64,000 nt of DNA from Frondihabitans australicus (GTDB taxonomy: Bacteria; Actinomycetota; Actinomycetes; Actinomycetales; Microbacteriaceae): the NCBI RefSeq assembly GCF_003634555.1, contig NZ_RBKS01000001.1, positions 682,001 to 746,000 on the forward strand. The letters run 5' to 3'. A program made the position numbers and the translations under genes. Under the pieces are notes generated by a model. That model had not been told where the DNA came from and did not search any database. It saw only the letters and a program-made list of their open reading frames with translations. Below are positions 50,549 through 59,477 of the stretch, piece by piece. Position 1 is the stretch's first letter. Each line of letters starts with the position of its first letter.

Positions 50549-52092
50549 GCGACGCTCCGGAGAGCGGCGGCGGGGCGGAGTCGCGAGGCGCGCCAGCCGC
50601 CGATGGCGCCGGCGAGGAGTCCGCCGAGCACGGCGATGCCGACCGCGATCAGCACGATGTCGAGCGTGAAGGGGATGTGGAGGACGATGTCGGACGCGGT
50701 CTGCGCGGCGGTCGACAGGGCGCCCGGCGCGCCTCCTGATCCTGGGCCCCCACCTGGCCCACCGGATCCGGAGGCCTGCGTCGTCGCCGTCGAGAGCGTC
50801 GGCGAGATGACATCGACCACCAGGATCGCGGCCACGCCGACCACAGCGCCGATCGCGCCGCCGATGAGCCCGTTCACCAGAGACTCGCCGGCCACCTGCC
50901 GCACGATCCGGCCGTTCGACCAGCCGATCGCCTTGAGCGTGCCGAACTCGCGGGTGCGGCGGCTGACGCCGGAGACGGTGAAGAGGATCGCGATGACGAA
51001 CGCGGCGAGGAGGACGATCAGCGACAGCCACGTTCCGAGGCTCTTCACGAGCGACGCGACGGTCGACAGCGATCCGGAGATGGTGGAGGCCAGCTCGGAC
51101 TCGGTCGACACGGTGGCCTTCGGCAGCGCCTTCTCGATCGCCGACTGGATCGACGAGACGTCGGATGCCGAGTCGGCGGAGACGTAGATCGTCGAGATCT
51201 TGCCGGTCTCGCTGGAGAGCTTCTGGGCCGTGTCGAGCGGGATGTAGGTGTCGGCGGCGGTCGAGGACGACGACGAGGTCGACTTCACGATGCCGACGAC
51301 GGTGAACTTCGTGCCGCCGATGGTCATGGTCGAGCCGACCTTGAGGCTGTTCGAGGTGGCGTAGGTCTTGTCGACCACGACGACGTCCTTGCCGTCGTCG
51401 GCGGTGGTGAGGTAGCGGCCGCTGGAGAGGCTGGTCGACGACATCGGGCCGACGCTCGTCGTGCCGGGGTTGATGCCGGTGACGGTGAACGAGTCGACGC
51501 TGAAGGACGACGAGCCGGTGGACGAGCCCGACGACGACGAGCCCGACGACGACGAGCCCGACGACGACGAGCCAGAGGACGACGACCCCGAGGACGAGGA
51601 GCCCGACGACGACGAGCCGGACGTGCCCGACCCCGGCGCCCCGCTCGGGATCGACCCCGAGAACGAACTGTCGGTGAGCGAGAGCGTGGCGGTGGCAGCC
51701 TTCACGCCCGACACCTTCTCGACTGTGGCGAGGGCGCTCGACGCATACGTCGCGGTGCCCATCGTCGTCGTCAGGCGATCCTGCGCCAGCTTCGTGGTGC
51801 CGGACGACGACGAGCCGGAGCCGGACGACGAGGAGCCCGACGAGCTCCCCGATCCTGAGCCGAAGGAGAACCTCTGCCCGCCGTTCGACGATGCGGTCGC
51901 CGCCTGCGTGACCGTGATGTCGGTGCCGACGCCGTAGACGCTCGAGAGGGCCGTTGACTGCGCGTTCTGCACGCCGGCCGAGAAGCCGTTGACGACGATG
52001 ACGAGGGCGATGGCGAGCGCCATGCCGAGGGCGACGATGATGCTCTGCTTCTTGCGGTTGCCGAGCTCACGTCTCAGATACGTGATGAACAA
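50545..52092 (-). CDS. ABC transporter permease, MacB/FtsX-type, with Gly-Ser repeat tracts
   Basis: 515 residues. The N-terminal helix (LGNRKKQSIIVALGMALAIALVIVVNGFSAG) precedes a MacB-type periplasmic core, and three C-terminal helices form the FtsX domain (SLIVLLAAFVIAILFTVSGVSRRTREFGTLKAIGWSNG, EXXVNGLIGGAIGAVVGVAAIL). Inside the extracytoplasmic domain are two Gly/Ser tracts: about residues 78-98 and the exact six-fold GSSSS repeat at 159-188. TTG 52092 is the likely start because GGAGGAG lies 6-12 nt upstream. It pairs with the ATPase at 49820. Confidence 0.9.
   Translation of the reverse strand: MFITYLRRELGNRKKQSIIVALGMALAIALVIVVNGFSAGVQNAQSTALSSVYGVGTDITVTQAATASSNGGQRFSFGSGSGSSSGSSSSGSGSSSSGTTKLAQDRLTTTMGTATYASSALATVEKVSGVKAATATLSLTDSSFSGSIPSGAPGSGTSGSSSSGSSSSGSSSSGSSSSGSSSSGSSSSGSSTGSSSFSVDSFTVTGINPGTTSVGPMSSTSLSSGRYLTTADDGKDVVVVDKTYATSNSLKVGSTMTIGGTKFTVVGIVKSTSSSSSTAADTYIPLDTAQKLSSETGKISTIYVSADSASDVSSIQSAIEKALPKATVSTESELASTISGSLSTVASLVKSLGTWLSLIVLLAAFVIAILFTVSGVSRRTREFGTLKAIGWSNGRIVRQVAGESLVNGLIGGAIGAVVGVAAILVVDVISPTLSTATTQASGSGGPGGGPGSGGAPGALSTAAQTASDIVLHIPFTLDIVLIAVGIAVLGGLLAGAIGGWRASRLRPAAALRSVA
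51529..51618. repeat. 15-bp minisatellite encoding six GSSSS units
   Basis: Ninety bp of 15-bp units, coding for Gly-Ser4 on the minus strand (residues 159-188 of the permease). One further, shorter Gly-Ser tract lies near 51796-51862. Slippage would change length in multiples of five residues without frameshift. Confidence 0.9.
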
Positions 52093-52267
52093 GGGGGACT
52101 CCTCCGGATCGGGGTGATCCCGTCACGGTAGGAAGAGCGCCTTTGCCCGCCCCCTCCCGCGACTTGGAGAACCGCAAGAGAGCGTCCAGGATGCGCCAAG
52201 CAGACGTCAAGCGAAGCCCATGCGGCCCGAGGCGGCCCGATGGCGCCAGCAGCCCGCGCCGCGCGAC

Positions 52268-53269
52268 TCAGACCTCGACGAGCCCCCGGTGGTCGCGCCG
52301 GTACGCCCGCGGCGTCGTCCCCGTGATCCGTCGGAACGTCCGCCCGAAGTGCGACAGGTCGCGGAACCCGCTCGCCGCCGCGATCTCGGCGATCGGCCGG
52401 TTGCTCGATCGCAGTTCCGACACCGCGTGCCGGATCCGGAGGCGCGTCGTGTACTCGACCACCGGCACCCCGACGCGCTGCGAGAAAGCTCGCGAGAAGT
52501 ACGTCCGCTCGAGGTGCGCCCGCTCGGCGAGCGACGCGAGGGTGTGCGACTCGAGGAAGGTCTGGTCGAGATACGCCCGGACCTCCTCGATCGTCGCCTC
52601 GGCCGGCGAGAGGTCGCGGTGTTCGGGCAGCAGACCGCCCTCCATCACGGCACGGGCGCACACGGTGAGCAGGAGCCGGCAGAGAGCGTCGAGCGCCTCC
52701 ACCGTCCCCGCCCGAGGCTCCGCCGTCTCGCGCGCGAGGAGGTCGAGCAGGATCCGCGCCTGGGCCGCGTCGCCCAGCTCGACCTGGGTGAGTCGGGGCC
52801 GGCGTGCGGCGATCGTGTCGCCGAACGGGATCAGGGCGGCGAGGGCCCCGTCGAGCGGGGCGGCGAGCCGGGGGAGTGCGTGGCTGTCCGGGTCCAGGTA
52901 GAGGTTCACGACGTCGATGCCCGCGTCGTCCGTCACGAGGCAGTGCTTCTGGCCGGTGCTCGTGACCGAGACCGACGGTGCCGTGAGCTCGAACTCGACG
53001 TCGCCGATGACGTGGTGGCCGCTCCCGGCGAAGACGAACGAGAGGAGGACGACGTCGAGTCCGTGCAGATCGCTTTCGGGATTCACGTAGTCGGGGAACG
53101 TCTCGACGGCGAGGCCGAACTGGCGGAGTGTAGGGATCCTGCTCCGCATCCCCTCCGGCTGCGACCGCATTTCGTCCGGTTGTGACCTGTCTGTGACCTC
53201 CGGAGGAGTCTCCAGGAGGGCAACCGGTTGAAACGGTTCAAAATCGGCAACATCGCCATACATGGTCAC
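52268..53269 (-). CDS. AraC-family transcriptional regulator
   Basis: 333 residues. An N-terminal cupin-like ligand domain (about 55-180: LSFVFAGSGHHVIGDVEFELTAPSVSVTSTGQKHCLV) and two C-terminal helix-turn-helix motifs (about 230-330: LESHTLASLAERAHLERTYFSRAFSQRVG, then RPIAEIAAASGFRDLSHFGRTFRRITGTTPRAYRRDHRG). Divergent from the binding-protein gene of the rhamnoside operon, it is likely its activator, with an oligosaccharide or rhamnose effector. GTG 53269 has AGGA 7 nt upstream; ATG 53263 is the alternative. Confidence 0.9.
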   Translation of the reverse strand: MTMYGDVADFEPFQPVALLETPPEVTDRSQPDEMRSQPEGMRSRIPTLRQFGLAVETFPDYVNPESDLHGLDVVLLSFVFAGSGHHVIGDVEFELTAPSVSVTSTGQKHCLVTDDAGIDVVNLYLDPDSHALPRLAAPLDGALAALIPFGDTIAARRPRLTQVELGDAAQARILLDLLARETAEPRAGTVEALDALCRLLLTVCARAVMEGGLLPEHRDLSPAEATIEEVRAYLDQTFLESHTLASLAERAHLERTYFSRAFSQRVGVPVVEYTTRLRIRHAVSELRSSNRPIAEIAAASGFRDLSHFGRTFRRITGTTPRAYRRDHRGLVEV

Positions 53270-53354
53270 AAGATAGTCCTAGTCGGGGCGATTTCATATG
53301 GGAATCATTGGACGCACAGCGCGACGAAGTGGTCGCAGATACGAAGGAGTATCC

Positions 53355-54689
53355 ATGTTCTCTCGACGGTTCCTCGTCAGGGCGGCCGCCTCGGTGGTCG
53401 GCGTGACGCTCGTCGCAGGCTCGCTCGCAGCCTGCTCGGCGGGAGGCTCGAGCAGCAGCAGCGGCTCGGGTGGCAAGGTCACGATCAGCTTCCTCACCCA
53501 GAACGACTCTCAGTCGGTCGCCACCGGCAAGAAGTACATCGCGGCCTTCGAGAAGGCCTACCCGAACATCACGGTCAAGATGGACACCCAGCCCGCCGGC
53601 ACCCAGGGCGACAACCTCACCAAGACGAAGCTGTCGACCGGTGAGATGGACGACGTCTTCTACTACAACGACGGCTCGCTGCTCCAGGCGCTCGACCCCG
53701 ACAAGCAGCTCGTCGACCTGTCCGACCAGTCGTGGGTGAAGGGGCTCACCAAGGACTTCAAGCAGGTCGTCTCGACCTCGAAGGGCCTGTACGGCGCCCC
53801 CGTCGGCACCTCGTTCGCCGGCGGCGTCCTCTACAACAAGAAGGTCTACTCGAAGCTCGGCCTCTCGGTGCCGACCAGCTGGGCCGAGTTCATGTCGAAC
53901 AGCGAGAAGATCAAGGCGCAGGATCCGAGTGTCACCCCGATCCTGCAGACCTACGGCGACGACTGGACCGCCCAGCTCTTCGTCCTCGGTGACTTCGCCA
54001 ACGTGGCGAAGGCCGACCCGAAGTGGGCGTCGAACTACACCAAGGGCAAGGAGAAGTACTCCAACCAGCCCGCACTCGCCGGCTTCCAGCACCAGCAGGA
54101 CACCAAGGACGCGGGCCTCTACAATAAGGACTTCGCCTCGGTCACGAACATCCAGGGCATGAAGCTCCTCGCCGACGGGAACGCCGCGCAGTACCCGATG
54201 CTCACCGCGTCGCTCGCGACCGTGGCCCAGAACGAGCCCAGCGAGCTGAACGACATCGGCTTCTTCGCTCTCCCCGCCGACAACGCGGCCGACACGCAGG
54301 CCACGATCTGGCAGCCGAACGCCTTCTACATCCCGAAGACGACCACCGGCGACAAGCTCGACGCGGCGAAGAAGTTCATCGCCTACATCTCGTCGTCGAA
54401 GACCGGCTGCAAGCTGCAGCAGTCGACCGGCGTCGTCACCGGCCCGTTCGTCAACAGCGCCTGCAAGCTGTCCGGCTCCGTCCCGGCGGCCGTCACCGAC
54501 GAGCAGAAGTACTTCGACTCGGGCGCCACGTCGTCCGCGCTGGAGTTCCTCTCGCCGATCAAGGGACCGAACCTCCCGTCGATCACCGTCCAGGTCGGCT
54601 CCGGCATCTCGACCGCCAAGCAGGGCGCCGCTCTCTACGACCAGGACGTCAAGAAGCAGGCCCAGCAGCTCGGCCTCCCCGGCTGGTGA
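53355..54689 (+). CDS. ABC transporter sugar-binding lipoprotein (family 1)
   Basis: 444 residues. Signal peptide with lipobox LAAC (Cys27) after an Arg-rich N-terminus, then a Ser/Gly linker and a maltose-binding-type fold: ISFLTQNDSQSVATGKKYIAAFEKAYPNITVKMD, FYYNDGSLLQALDPDKQLVDL, WAEFMSNSEKIKAQDPSVTPIL. It captures a carbohydrate for the MalF/MalG-type permeases that follow. AAGGAGT lies 5-11 nt before the ATG. Given the GH78 gene and the AraC regulator, a rhamnose-containing glycoside is the best guess for the ligand. Confidence 0.93.
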   Translation: MFSRRFLVRAAASVVGVTLVAGSLAACSAGGSSSSSGSGGKVTISFLTQNDSQSVATGKKYIAAFEKAYPNITVKMDTQPAGTQGDNLTKTKLSTGEMDDVFYYNDGSLLQALDPDKQLVDLSDQSWVKGLTKDFKQVVSTSKGLYGAPVGTSFAGGVLYNKKVYSKLGLSVPTSWAEFMSNSEKIKAQDPSVTPILQTYGDDWTAQLFVLGDFANVAKADPKWASNYTKGKEKYSNQPALAGFQHQQDTKDAGLYNKDFASVTNIQGMKLLADGNAAQYPMLTASLATVAQNEPSELNDIGFFALPADNAADTQATIWQPNAFYIPKTTTGDKLDAAKKFIAYISSSKTGCKLQQSTGVVTGPFVNSACKLSGSVPAAVTDEQKYFDSGATSSALEFLSPIKGPNLPSITVQVGSGISTAKQGAALYDQDVKKQAQQLGLPGW

Positions 54690-54693
54690 TCCG

Positions 54694-55632
54694 ATGACCA
54701 CGACCACGACAGCCCTCATCCCGGACGACGTGCTGCCGGCCCGGGCCCCCTCGGGGGCCCGCCGGCGGCGGATGAAGTCGATGTACCCGAGCTGGTTCTA
54801 CATCCCGGCCGCGGCACTCTTCCTCGTCTTCTTCGCCATGCCCACGTTCGCGTCGTTCTACTTCGCGTTCACGAGGTGGTCGCTCTTCGCGCACACCTTC
54901 ATCGGCTGGGCGAACTTCGTCGAGTTCTTCCAGGATCCGCAGTTGACGACCGGCTTCATCAACACCTTCATCTACGGTTTCGTCACCTCGGCTGCCAAGG
55001 TCGTGCTCGGTCTGGCACTGGCGGTGCTCCTCACATCGCCAGTGCTGGGCCGGGGGTACCTCCGGGCGGTGGTGTTCTTCCCCGTCCTCGTCTCCACCAT
55101 CGGCGTCGGCCTCACCTTCAAGGCGCTGCTCGACCCGTTCCACGGCCTCATCAACGGGGTCCTGAAGAACGTGTTCGGCATCACCGGCCCGGGCTGGCTG
55201 ACCGACCCGCACATGGCCCTGCTCACGGTCGCGGCGGTCGACGTCTGGAAGGGCGTCGGCATCGCGACCCTGATCTTCATCGCCGGAATCGTGGCCGTCC
55301 CGCAGGAGTACTTCGAGGCGGCCCGGGTGGACGGCGCGGGATCCTGGGCCATCTTCCGTCGCATCACGCTGCCCCTGTCGCGGCCGGCGATGGGCACCGT
55401 CATCATCCTGTCGCTCATCGGCGGCCTGCGATCGTTCGACCTCATCTACGCGATGACGCAGGGCGGCCCCGGCTTCTCGAGCGACGTGATCGCGTCGGTG
55501 ATCTACAAGCAGTACCAGGCCGGGTTCTTCGGCCTCTCCACGGCGGGCAACGTGATCCTCTTCGTCGTCGTCACGGCGATCATGATCCCGGTGTCGCGCC
55601 TCCTCAACGGCAAGGGAGCCGAAGAAGAATGA
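54694..55632 (+). CDS. ABC transporter sugar permease, MalF/UgpA-type
   Basis: 312 residues with six helices. After a 35-residue polar N-terminus: WFYIPAAALFLVFFAMPTFASFYFAFTRWSLF, then the family loop (EYFEAARVDGAGSWAIFRRITLPLSRP). The start is 4 bp after the binding-protein stop, and its own stop overlaps the MalG-type start (ATGA). Pairs with the next subunit to form the channel. No ATPase gene follows, so a shared MsmK-like ATPase elsewhere is likely. Confidence 0.93.
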   Translation: MTTTTTALIPDDVLPARAPSGARRRRMKSMYPSWFYIPAAALFLVFFAMPTFASFYFAFTRWSLFAHTFIGWANFVEFFQDPQLTTGFINTFIYGFVTSAAKVVLGLALAVLLTSPVLGRGYLRAVVFFPVLVSTIGVGLTFKALLDPFHGLINGVLKNVFGITGPGWLTDPHMALLTVAAVDVWKGVGIATLIFIAGIVAVPQEYFEAARVDGAGSWAIFRRITLPLSRPAMGTVIILSLIGGLRSFDLIYAMTQGGPGFSSDVIASVIYKQYQAGFFGLSTAGNVILFVVVTAIMIPVSRLLNGKGAEEE

Positions 55633-56456
55633 GACACGCACAGCGAGTCACCGTCGGCGTCGTCGCCATCGTCCTCTCCGTCGTCATCTTCCTGGTGCCG
55701 TTCGCCTTCATCCTGCTGCAGACGTTCAAGAACCCGGGCGAGGCGGGCCTGCTCAACATCAACCTGCCCTCGCACTGGCAGTTCGTCGAGAACCTCAAGG
55801 AGGTGCTCGCGGCCGACAACGGCGTGATCTGGCGGGCGCTGATCAACTCCACGACGCTCACCGTGGTGAGCGTCGCGATCATGGTCGTCTTCTCGGCGAT
55901 GGTCGGGTACGTGCTGCAGCGGCGGAAGTCCCGGATCAACGCGTGGGCGAACTTCTTCATCCTGGCCGGCCTCATCGTCCCGCCCGCGGTCGTTCCGACC
56001 ATCTGGGTGCTGCAGGGGCTCCACCTGTTCAAGACGCTGCCCGGCATGATCCTGATCGAGGCGACCTTCGGACTCTCGTTCTGCATCCTGCTCTTCCGCG
56101 CCTTCGTCTCGACGATCCCGAAGGAGCTCGACGAGGCCGCGATCATCGACGGGGCGGGGCCGATCCGGCTCTTCTTCACGGTGGTGCTGCCGCTCCTGCG
56201 CCCCGTCATGATCACCGTGGTCGTCGTGCAGTCGGTGGCCGTCTTCAACGACTTCACCGGGCCGCTGTACTTCCTGCCCGGCGACGACAACGCGACCGTG
56301 CAGCTGACGCTCTACAACTTCCAGAGCCAGTCGCTGAGCCAGTACAACCTGCTCTTCATGGACATCCTGCTCATCACGATCCCGCCGCTGATCATGTACC
56401 TCTTCTTCAACCGGCAGATCGTCGCGGGCATGACCTCGGGCGCCATCAAGGGCTGA
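55629..56456 (+). CDS. ABC transporter sugar permease, MalG/UgpE-type
   Basis: 275 residues with six helices. The start VGVVAIVLSVVIFLVPFAFILLQTFKNPGEAG is typical, and the coupling motif reads ELDEAAIIDGAGPIRLFFTVVLPLLRPVM. Forms the second half of the channel. The ATG overlaps the preceding stop; GAAGAAG precedes it. It is followed by the GH78 gene 36 bp later. Confidence 0.93.
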   Translation: MRHAQRVTVGVVAIVLSVVIFLVPFAFILLQTFKNPGEAGLLNINLPSHWQFVENLKEVLAADNGVIWRALINSTTLTVVSVAIMVVFSAMVGYVLQRRKSRINAWANFFILAGLIVPPAVVPTIWVLQGLHLFKTLPGMILIEATFGLSFCILLFRAFVSTIPKELDEAAIIDGAGPIRLFFTVVLPLLRPVMITVVVVQSVAVFNDFTGPLYFLPGDDNATVQLTLYNFQSQSLSQYNLLFMDILLITIPPLIMYLFFNRQIVAGMTSGAIKG

Positions 56457-56492
56457 TCCACCTCTCCGCTCCACTCCTCACGAAAGGGCAAC

Positions 56493-59060
56493 ATGAGCAC
56501 CTCCGTCGGCACCCTCCGAGCCGAGACCCGCGACGACAGCGAGTTCGTCGCGACCCCCACCCCGCGCCTCTCCTGGACCACGACCTCGTCGTCGCCCGAC
56601 TGGACGCAGGAGCACGCCGAGGTCCGCCTCGACGGTGAGGAGGTGGTCGAGCTCTCCGGTCGAGACTCGGTGCTCGTGCCGTGGCCGTTCTCAGAGTTGG
56701 CGGAGCGGTCGACGCACACGGTCGAGGTGCGGGTCGCAGGATCCGACGGCGCGATGAGCGAGTGGAGCTCGCCCGTCACCGTCCGCGCGGGATTCCGCGA
56801 CACTCCGTGGGCAGCACCGCTGGTGGGCCTCGACACCCCCTCGCGGCAGGCGCAGCCCTTGCTCCTGCGCCGTGTCTTCGCCGTGTCGAAGCCCGTTCGC
56901 CAGGCGACGCTGTACGCCACGGCCCACGGCGTCTACCAGGCCGAGATCAACGGCCGGGTCGTCGACGACGAGACGCTGAAGCCGGGGTGGAGCGCCTACG
57001 GCGACCGGCTGATCCACGAGACGACCGACGTCACCGCGCTCGTCGCCGAGGGCGACAACGCGATCGGCTTCTCGGTCGCCGGCGGCTGGTTCACCGAGAG
57101 CTTCGGCTTCCGCGACGGGGCGAGGCCGTTCTACGGCGCCGACCCGGCGGTGGCCGCGTCGCTCGTGATCGACTACGCGGACGGCTCGAGCGAGTCCGTC
57201 GACACCGATGGATCCTGGCTCGCCACCGGCGAGTCGCCCGTCGTCGCCAGCGGCATCTACGCCGGCGAGTCGTACGATGCCCGCCTCGAGAAGCCGGGCT
57301 GGTCGACGGCCTCGTACGACGCCTCCGGCTGGGCGCCGGTGCGCATCGACGGCGTGCCGAGCGCGACCGTCACGGCACGGGTCGCCCCCGCCGTGCGCCC
57401 GATCCAGGAGGTCGCGGTCGAGTCGGTCGTGGCGAGCGCCTCGGGCGAGCAGATCCTCGACTTCGGGCAGAACCTGGTCGGGCGGCTCAGGATCCGAGTG
57501 TCCGGCCCCAAAGGCACCGTCGTCACGCTGAAGCACGCCGAGGTGCTCGAGCACGGCGAGCTCGGCCTGCGGCCGCTGCGCGCGGCGAAGGCCACCGACA
57601 CGTACTCGCTGAAGGGCGAGGGCGTCGAGGAGTGGGAGCCCGAGTTCACCTTCCACGGCTTCCGGTACGCGCAGGTCACCGGGCTCGAGTCGCCGCTCGA
57701 CCCGTCGGACGTCACCGCCGTCGTCCTTCACAGCGACATGCGGCGCACCGGCTGGTTCGAGTCGTCGCACACCCTGCTGAACCAGCTGCACCAGAACGTG
57801 GTGTGGGGCATGAAGGGCAACTTCCTGTCTCTGCCGACCGACTGCCCTCAGCGCGACGAGCGCCTCGGCTGGACGGGCGACATCGAGGTGTTCTCGCCGA
57901 CCGCGAGCTTCCTGTTCGACACCGACGCGTTCCTCAGCTCCTGGCTGGTCGACCTCGACCTCGAGCAGAAGGCGACGGGCACCGGCTCGGTGCCGTTCGT
58001 CATCCCGAACGTGCTGCACGACGCCGCGACGCCCGCGGCCGCGTGGGGAGACGCCGCCACGGTCGTGCCGACGGTGCTGCACGAGCGCTTCGGCGACGTC
58101 GACGTCGTCGCGCGCCAGTACGACAGCATGAAGGCGTGGTCCGACTGCCTGCTCGCTATCTCGGGCGACACTCGTCTGTGGGAGGGCGGGTTCCAGTTCG
58201 GGGACTGGCTCGACCCGGTCGCGCCGCCCGAGCATCCTGCTGATGCCGCCACCTCGCCCGACATCGTGGCGAGCGCGTACCTCTACCGGTCGGTGTCGTT
58301 CACGGCCGAGGCCGCACGGCTGCTCGGGCGTTCGGACGACGCGGAACGGTACGGCGCGATCGCCGACGAGGTGCGCGCGGCGTTCCTGGCCGCGTACGTC
58401 GACTCGTCGTCGGTGATGTCGTCGGACGCCCAGACCGCCTACGCGACCGCGATCGTCTTCGGCCTCACGGCGGACGACGCGCAGCGCGACGCGATGGGCT
58501 CGCGCCTCGCGGCGCTGGTGTCGTCGAACGACTACAGGATCGGCACCGGCTTCGTCGGCACCCCGATCATCACCGACGCGCTCACGGTGACCGGCCATCT
58601 CGGCACCGCCGAGAAGCTGCTGCTCGAGACGAAGAACCCGTCGTGGCTGTACCCGGTGACGATGGGCGCGACGACGATCTGGGAGCGCTGGGACTCGATG
58701 CTCGAAGACGGCACGATCAACCCGGGCGAGATGACGTCGTTCAACCACTACGCGCTCGGCGCCGTCGCCGACTGGCTGCACCGGACCGTCGCGGGGCTCG
58801 CCCCCGCGGAGCCGGGCTACCGCGTCGTCCGGGTGGCACCGCGGCCCCTCGACGCGCTGGAGCACGCCAAGGCCGACTTCGACTCGCCGTACGGGCGCGT
58901 CTCGGTCGGCTGGCACCGTGACGGCGACCGGGTGGTCGTCGAGGCGACGATCCCGGCCAACGCGACCGCCGAGGTCTCGCTGCCGGGCTCGTCCGAGACG
59001 CTCACGGTCGGCTCCGGCTCGCACTCGTGGACGGTCGACGCGCTGGCTGTCACCGCCTGA
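56493..59060 (+). CDS. GH78 alpha-L-rhamnosidase
   Basis: 855 residues, normal for the family. N-terminal beta-sandwich and carbohydrate-binding-like domains (about 1-330), then the (alpha/alpha)6 catalytic barrel with the family signature FLSLPTDCPQRDERLGWTGDIEVF (Asp and Arg residues of the active site), the GDWLDPVAPP loop and MGATTIWERWDSM. The C-terminal domain is a beta-sandwich. No signal peptide, so it removes terminal alpha-L-rhamnose from imported glycosides in the cytoplasm. AAAGGG lies 7 nt before the ATG. Last gene of the AraC-linked operon. Confidence 0.96.
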   Translation: MSTSVGTLRAETRDDSEFVATPTPRLSWTTTSSSPDWTQEHAEVRLDGEEVVELSGRDSVLVPWPFSELAERSTHTVEVRVAGSDGAMSEWSSPVTVRAGFRDTPWAAPLVGLDTPSRQAQPLLLRRVFAVSKPVRQATLYATAHGVYQAEINGRVVDDETLKPGWSAYGDRLIHETTDVTALVAEGDNAIGFSVAGGWFTESFGFRDGARPFYGADPAVAASLVIDYADGSSESVDTDGSWLATGESPVVASGIYAGESYDARLEKPGWSTASYDASGWAPVRIDGVPSATVTARVAPAVRPIQEVAVESVVASASGEQILDFGQNLVGRLRIRVSGPKGTVVTLKHAEVLEHGELGLRPLRAAKATDTYSLKGEGVEEWEPEFTFHGFRYAQVTGLESPLDPSDVTAVVLHSDMRRTGWFESSHTLLNQLHQNVVWGMKGNFLSLPTDCPQRDERLGWTGDIEVFSPTASFLFDTDAFLSSWLVDLDLEQKATGTGSVPFVIPNVLHDAATPAAAWGDAATVVPTVLHERFGDVDVVARQYDSMKAWSDCLLAISGDTRLWEGGFQFGDWLDPVAPPEHPADAATSPDIVASAYLYRSVSFTAEAARLLGRSDDAERYGAIADEVRAAFLAAYVDSSSVMSSDAQTAYATAIVFGLTADDAQRDAMGSRLAALVSSNDYRIGTGFVGTPIITDALTVTGHLGTAEKLLLETKNPSWLYPVTMGATTIWERWDSMLEDGTINPGEMTSFNHYALGAVADWLHRTVAGLAPAEPGYRVVRVAPRPLDALEHAKADFDSPYGRVSVGWHRDGDRVVVEATIPANATAEVSLPGSSETLTVGSGSHSWTVDALAVTA

Positions 59061-59075
59061 CTCGCCGCGCGCCCG

Positions 59076-59477
59076 TCAGCCGGCCCGGACTGCCGTCGCG
59101 CGCACGAGCAGCGCCTCGTGCGCGCGGCGGGCCCGCGCGACGTCATCGGCCGAGACGGGCCGATAGGTGTAGCCGGCCTTGGTCTTCATCTCGAGGAGCC
59201 GGCTGAGATGGCGGGCTGCCTGGGGATCTGAGCGCCGAAGGACGTCGACCGACTCCTGATGGTTTCCCGTCGGCGAGTAATCGCCTCGGGTCTCGATGCT
59301 GATCACGTCGGCAGACGCGATGCCGGAGTGCACCGCGAGCGTGACGTAGGCGTCGCCGAACTCGCCGACGTCGTCGCTCGCCTCCTCGACGAAGAGCGCG
59401 GCAGCATCGGCGAACTGGCGCGCCTTGCGGAGTCGACCGTCGGATTCGATTCGCCCGGCCGACCGCTGCGGAGTCAT
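59076..59477 (-). CDS. HEPN-domain protein, probable toxin half of a HEPN/MNT pair
   Basis: 133 residues, all helical. It matches the actinobacterial HEPN family seen next to MNT nucleotidyltransferases: LRKARQFADAAALFVEEA, YVTLAVHSGIASADVISIE, then GNHQESVDVLRR and MKTKAGYTYRPVS. HEPN proteins are usually RNases with an Arg-x4-6-His site; here only RGDYSPTGNH (Arg-x8-His) is seen, so activity is uncertain. The ATG overlaps the MNT stop (ATGA), giving strict coupling. Confidence 0.78.
   Translation of the reverse strand: MTPQRSAGRIESDGRLRKARQFADAAALFVEEASDDVGEFGDAYVTLAVHSGIASADVISIETRGDYSPTGNHQESVDVLRRSDPQAARHLSRLLEMKTKAGYTYRPVSADDVARARRAHEALLVRATAVRAG

Noticed and set aside
51461-51937. Acidic repeat protein (DEPDD units) on the plus strand
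   Set aside because: It is the antisense reading of the Gly-Ser minisatellite in the ABC permease gene.
53225-53242. Two direct repeats CGGTTGAAA and CGGTTCAAA as an AraC half-site pair
   Set aside because: They lie inside the AraC coding region (codons for EPFQPV), and the repeat may simply reflect the peptide; not strong enough to call as an operator.
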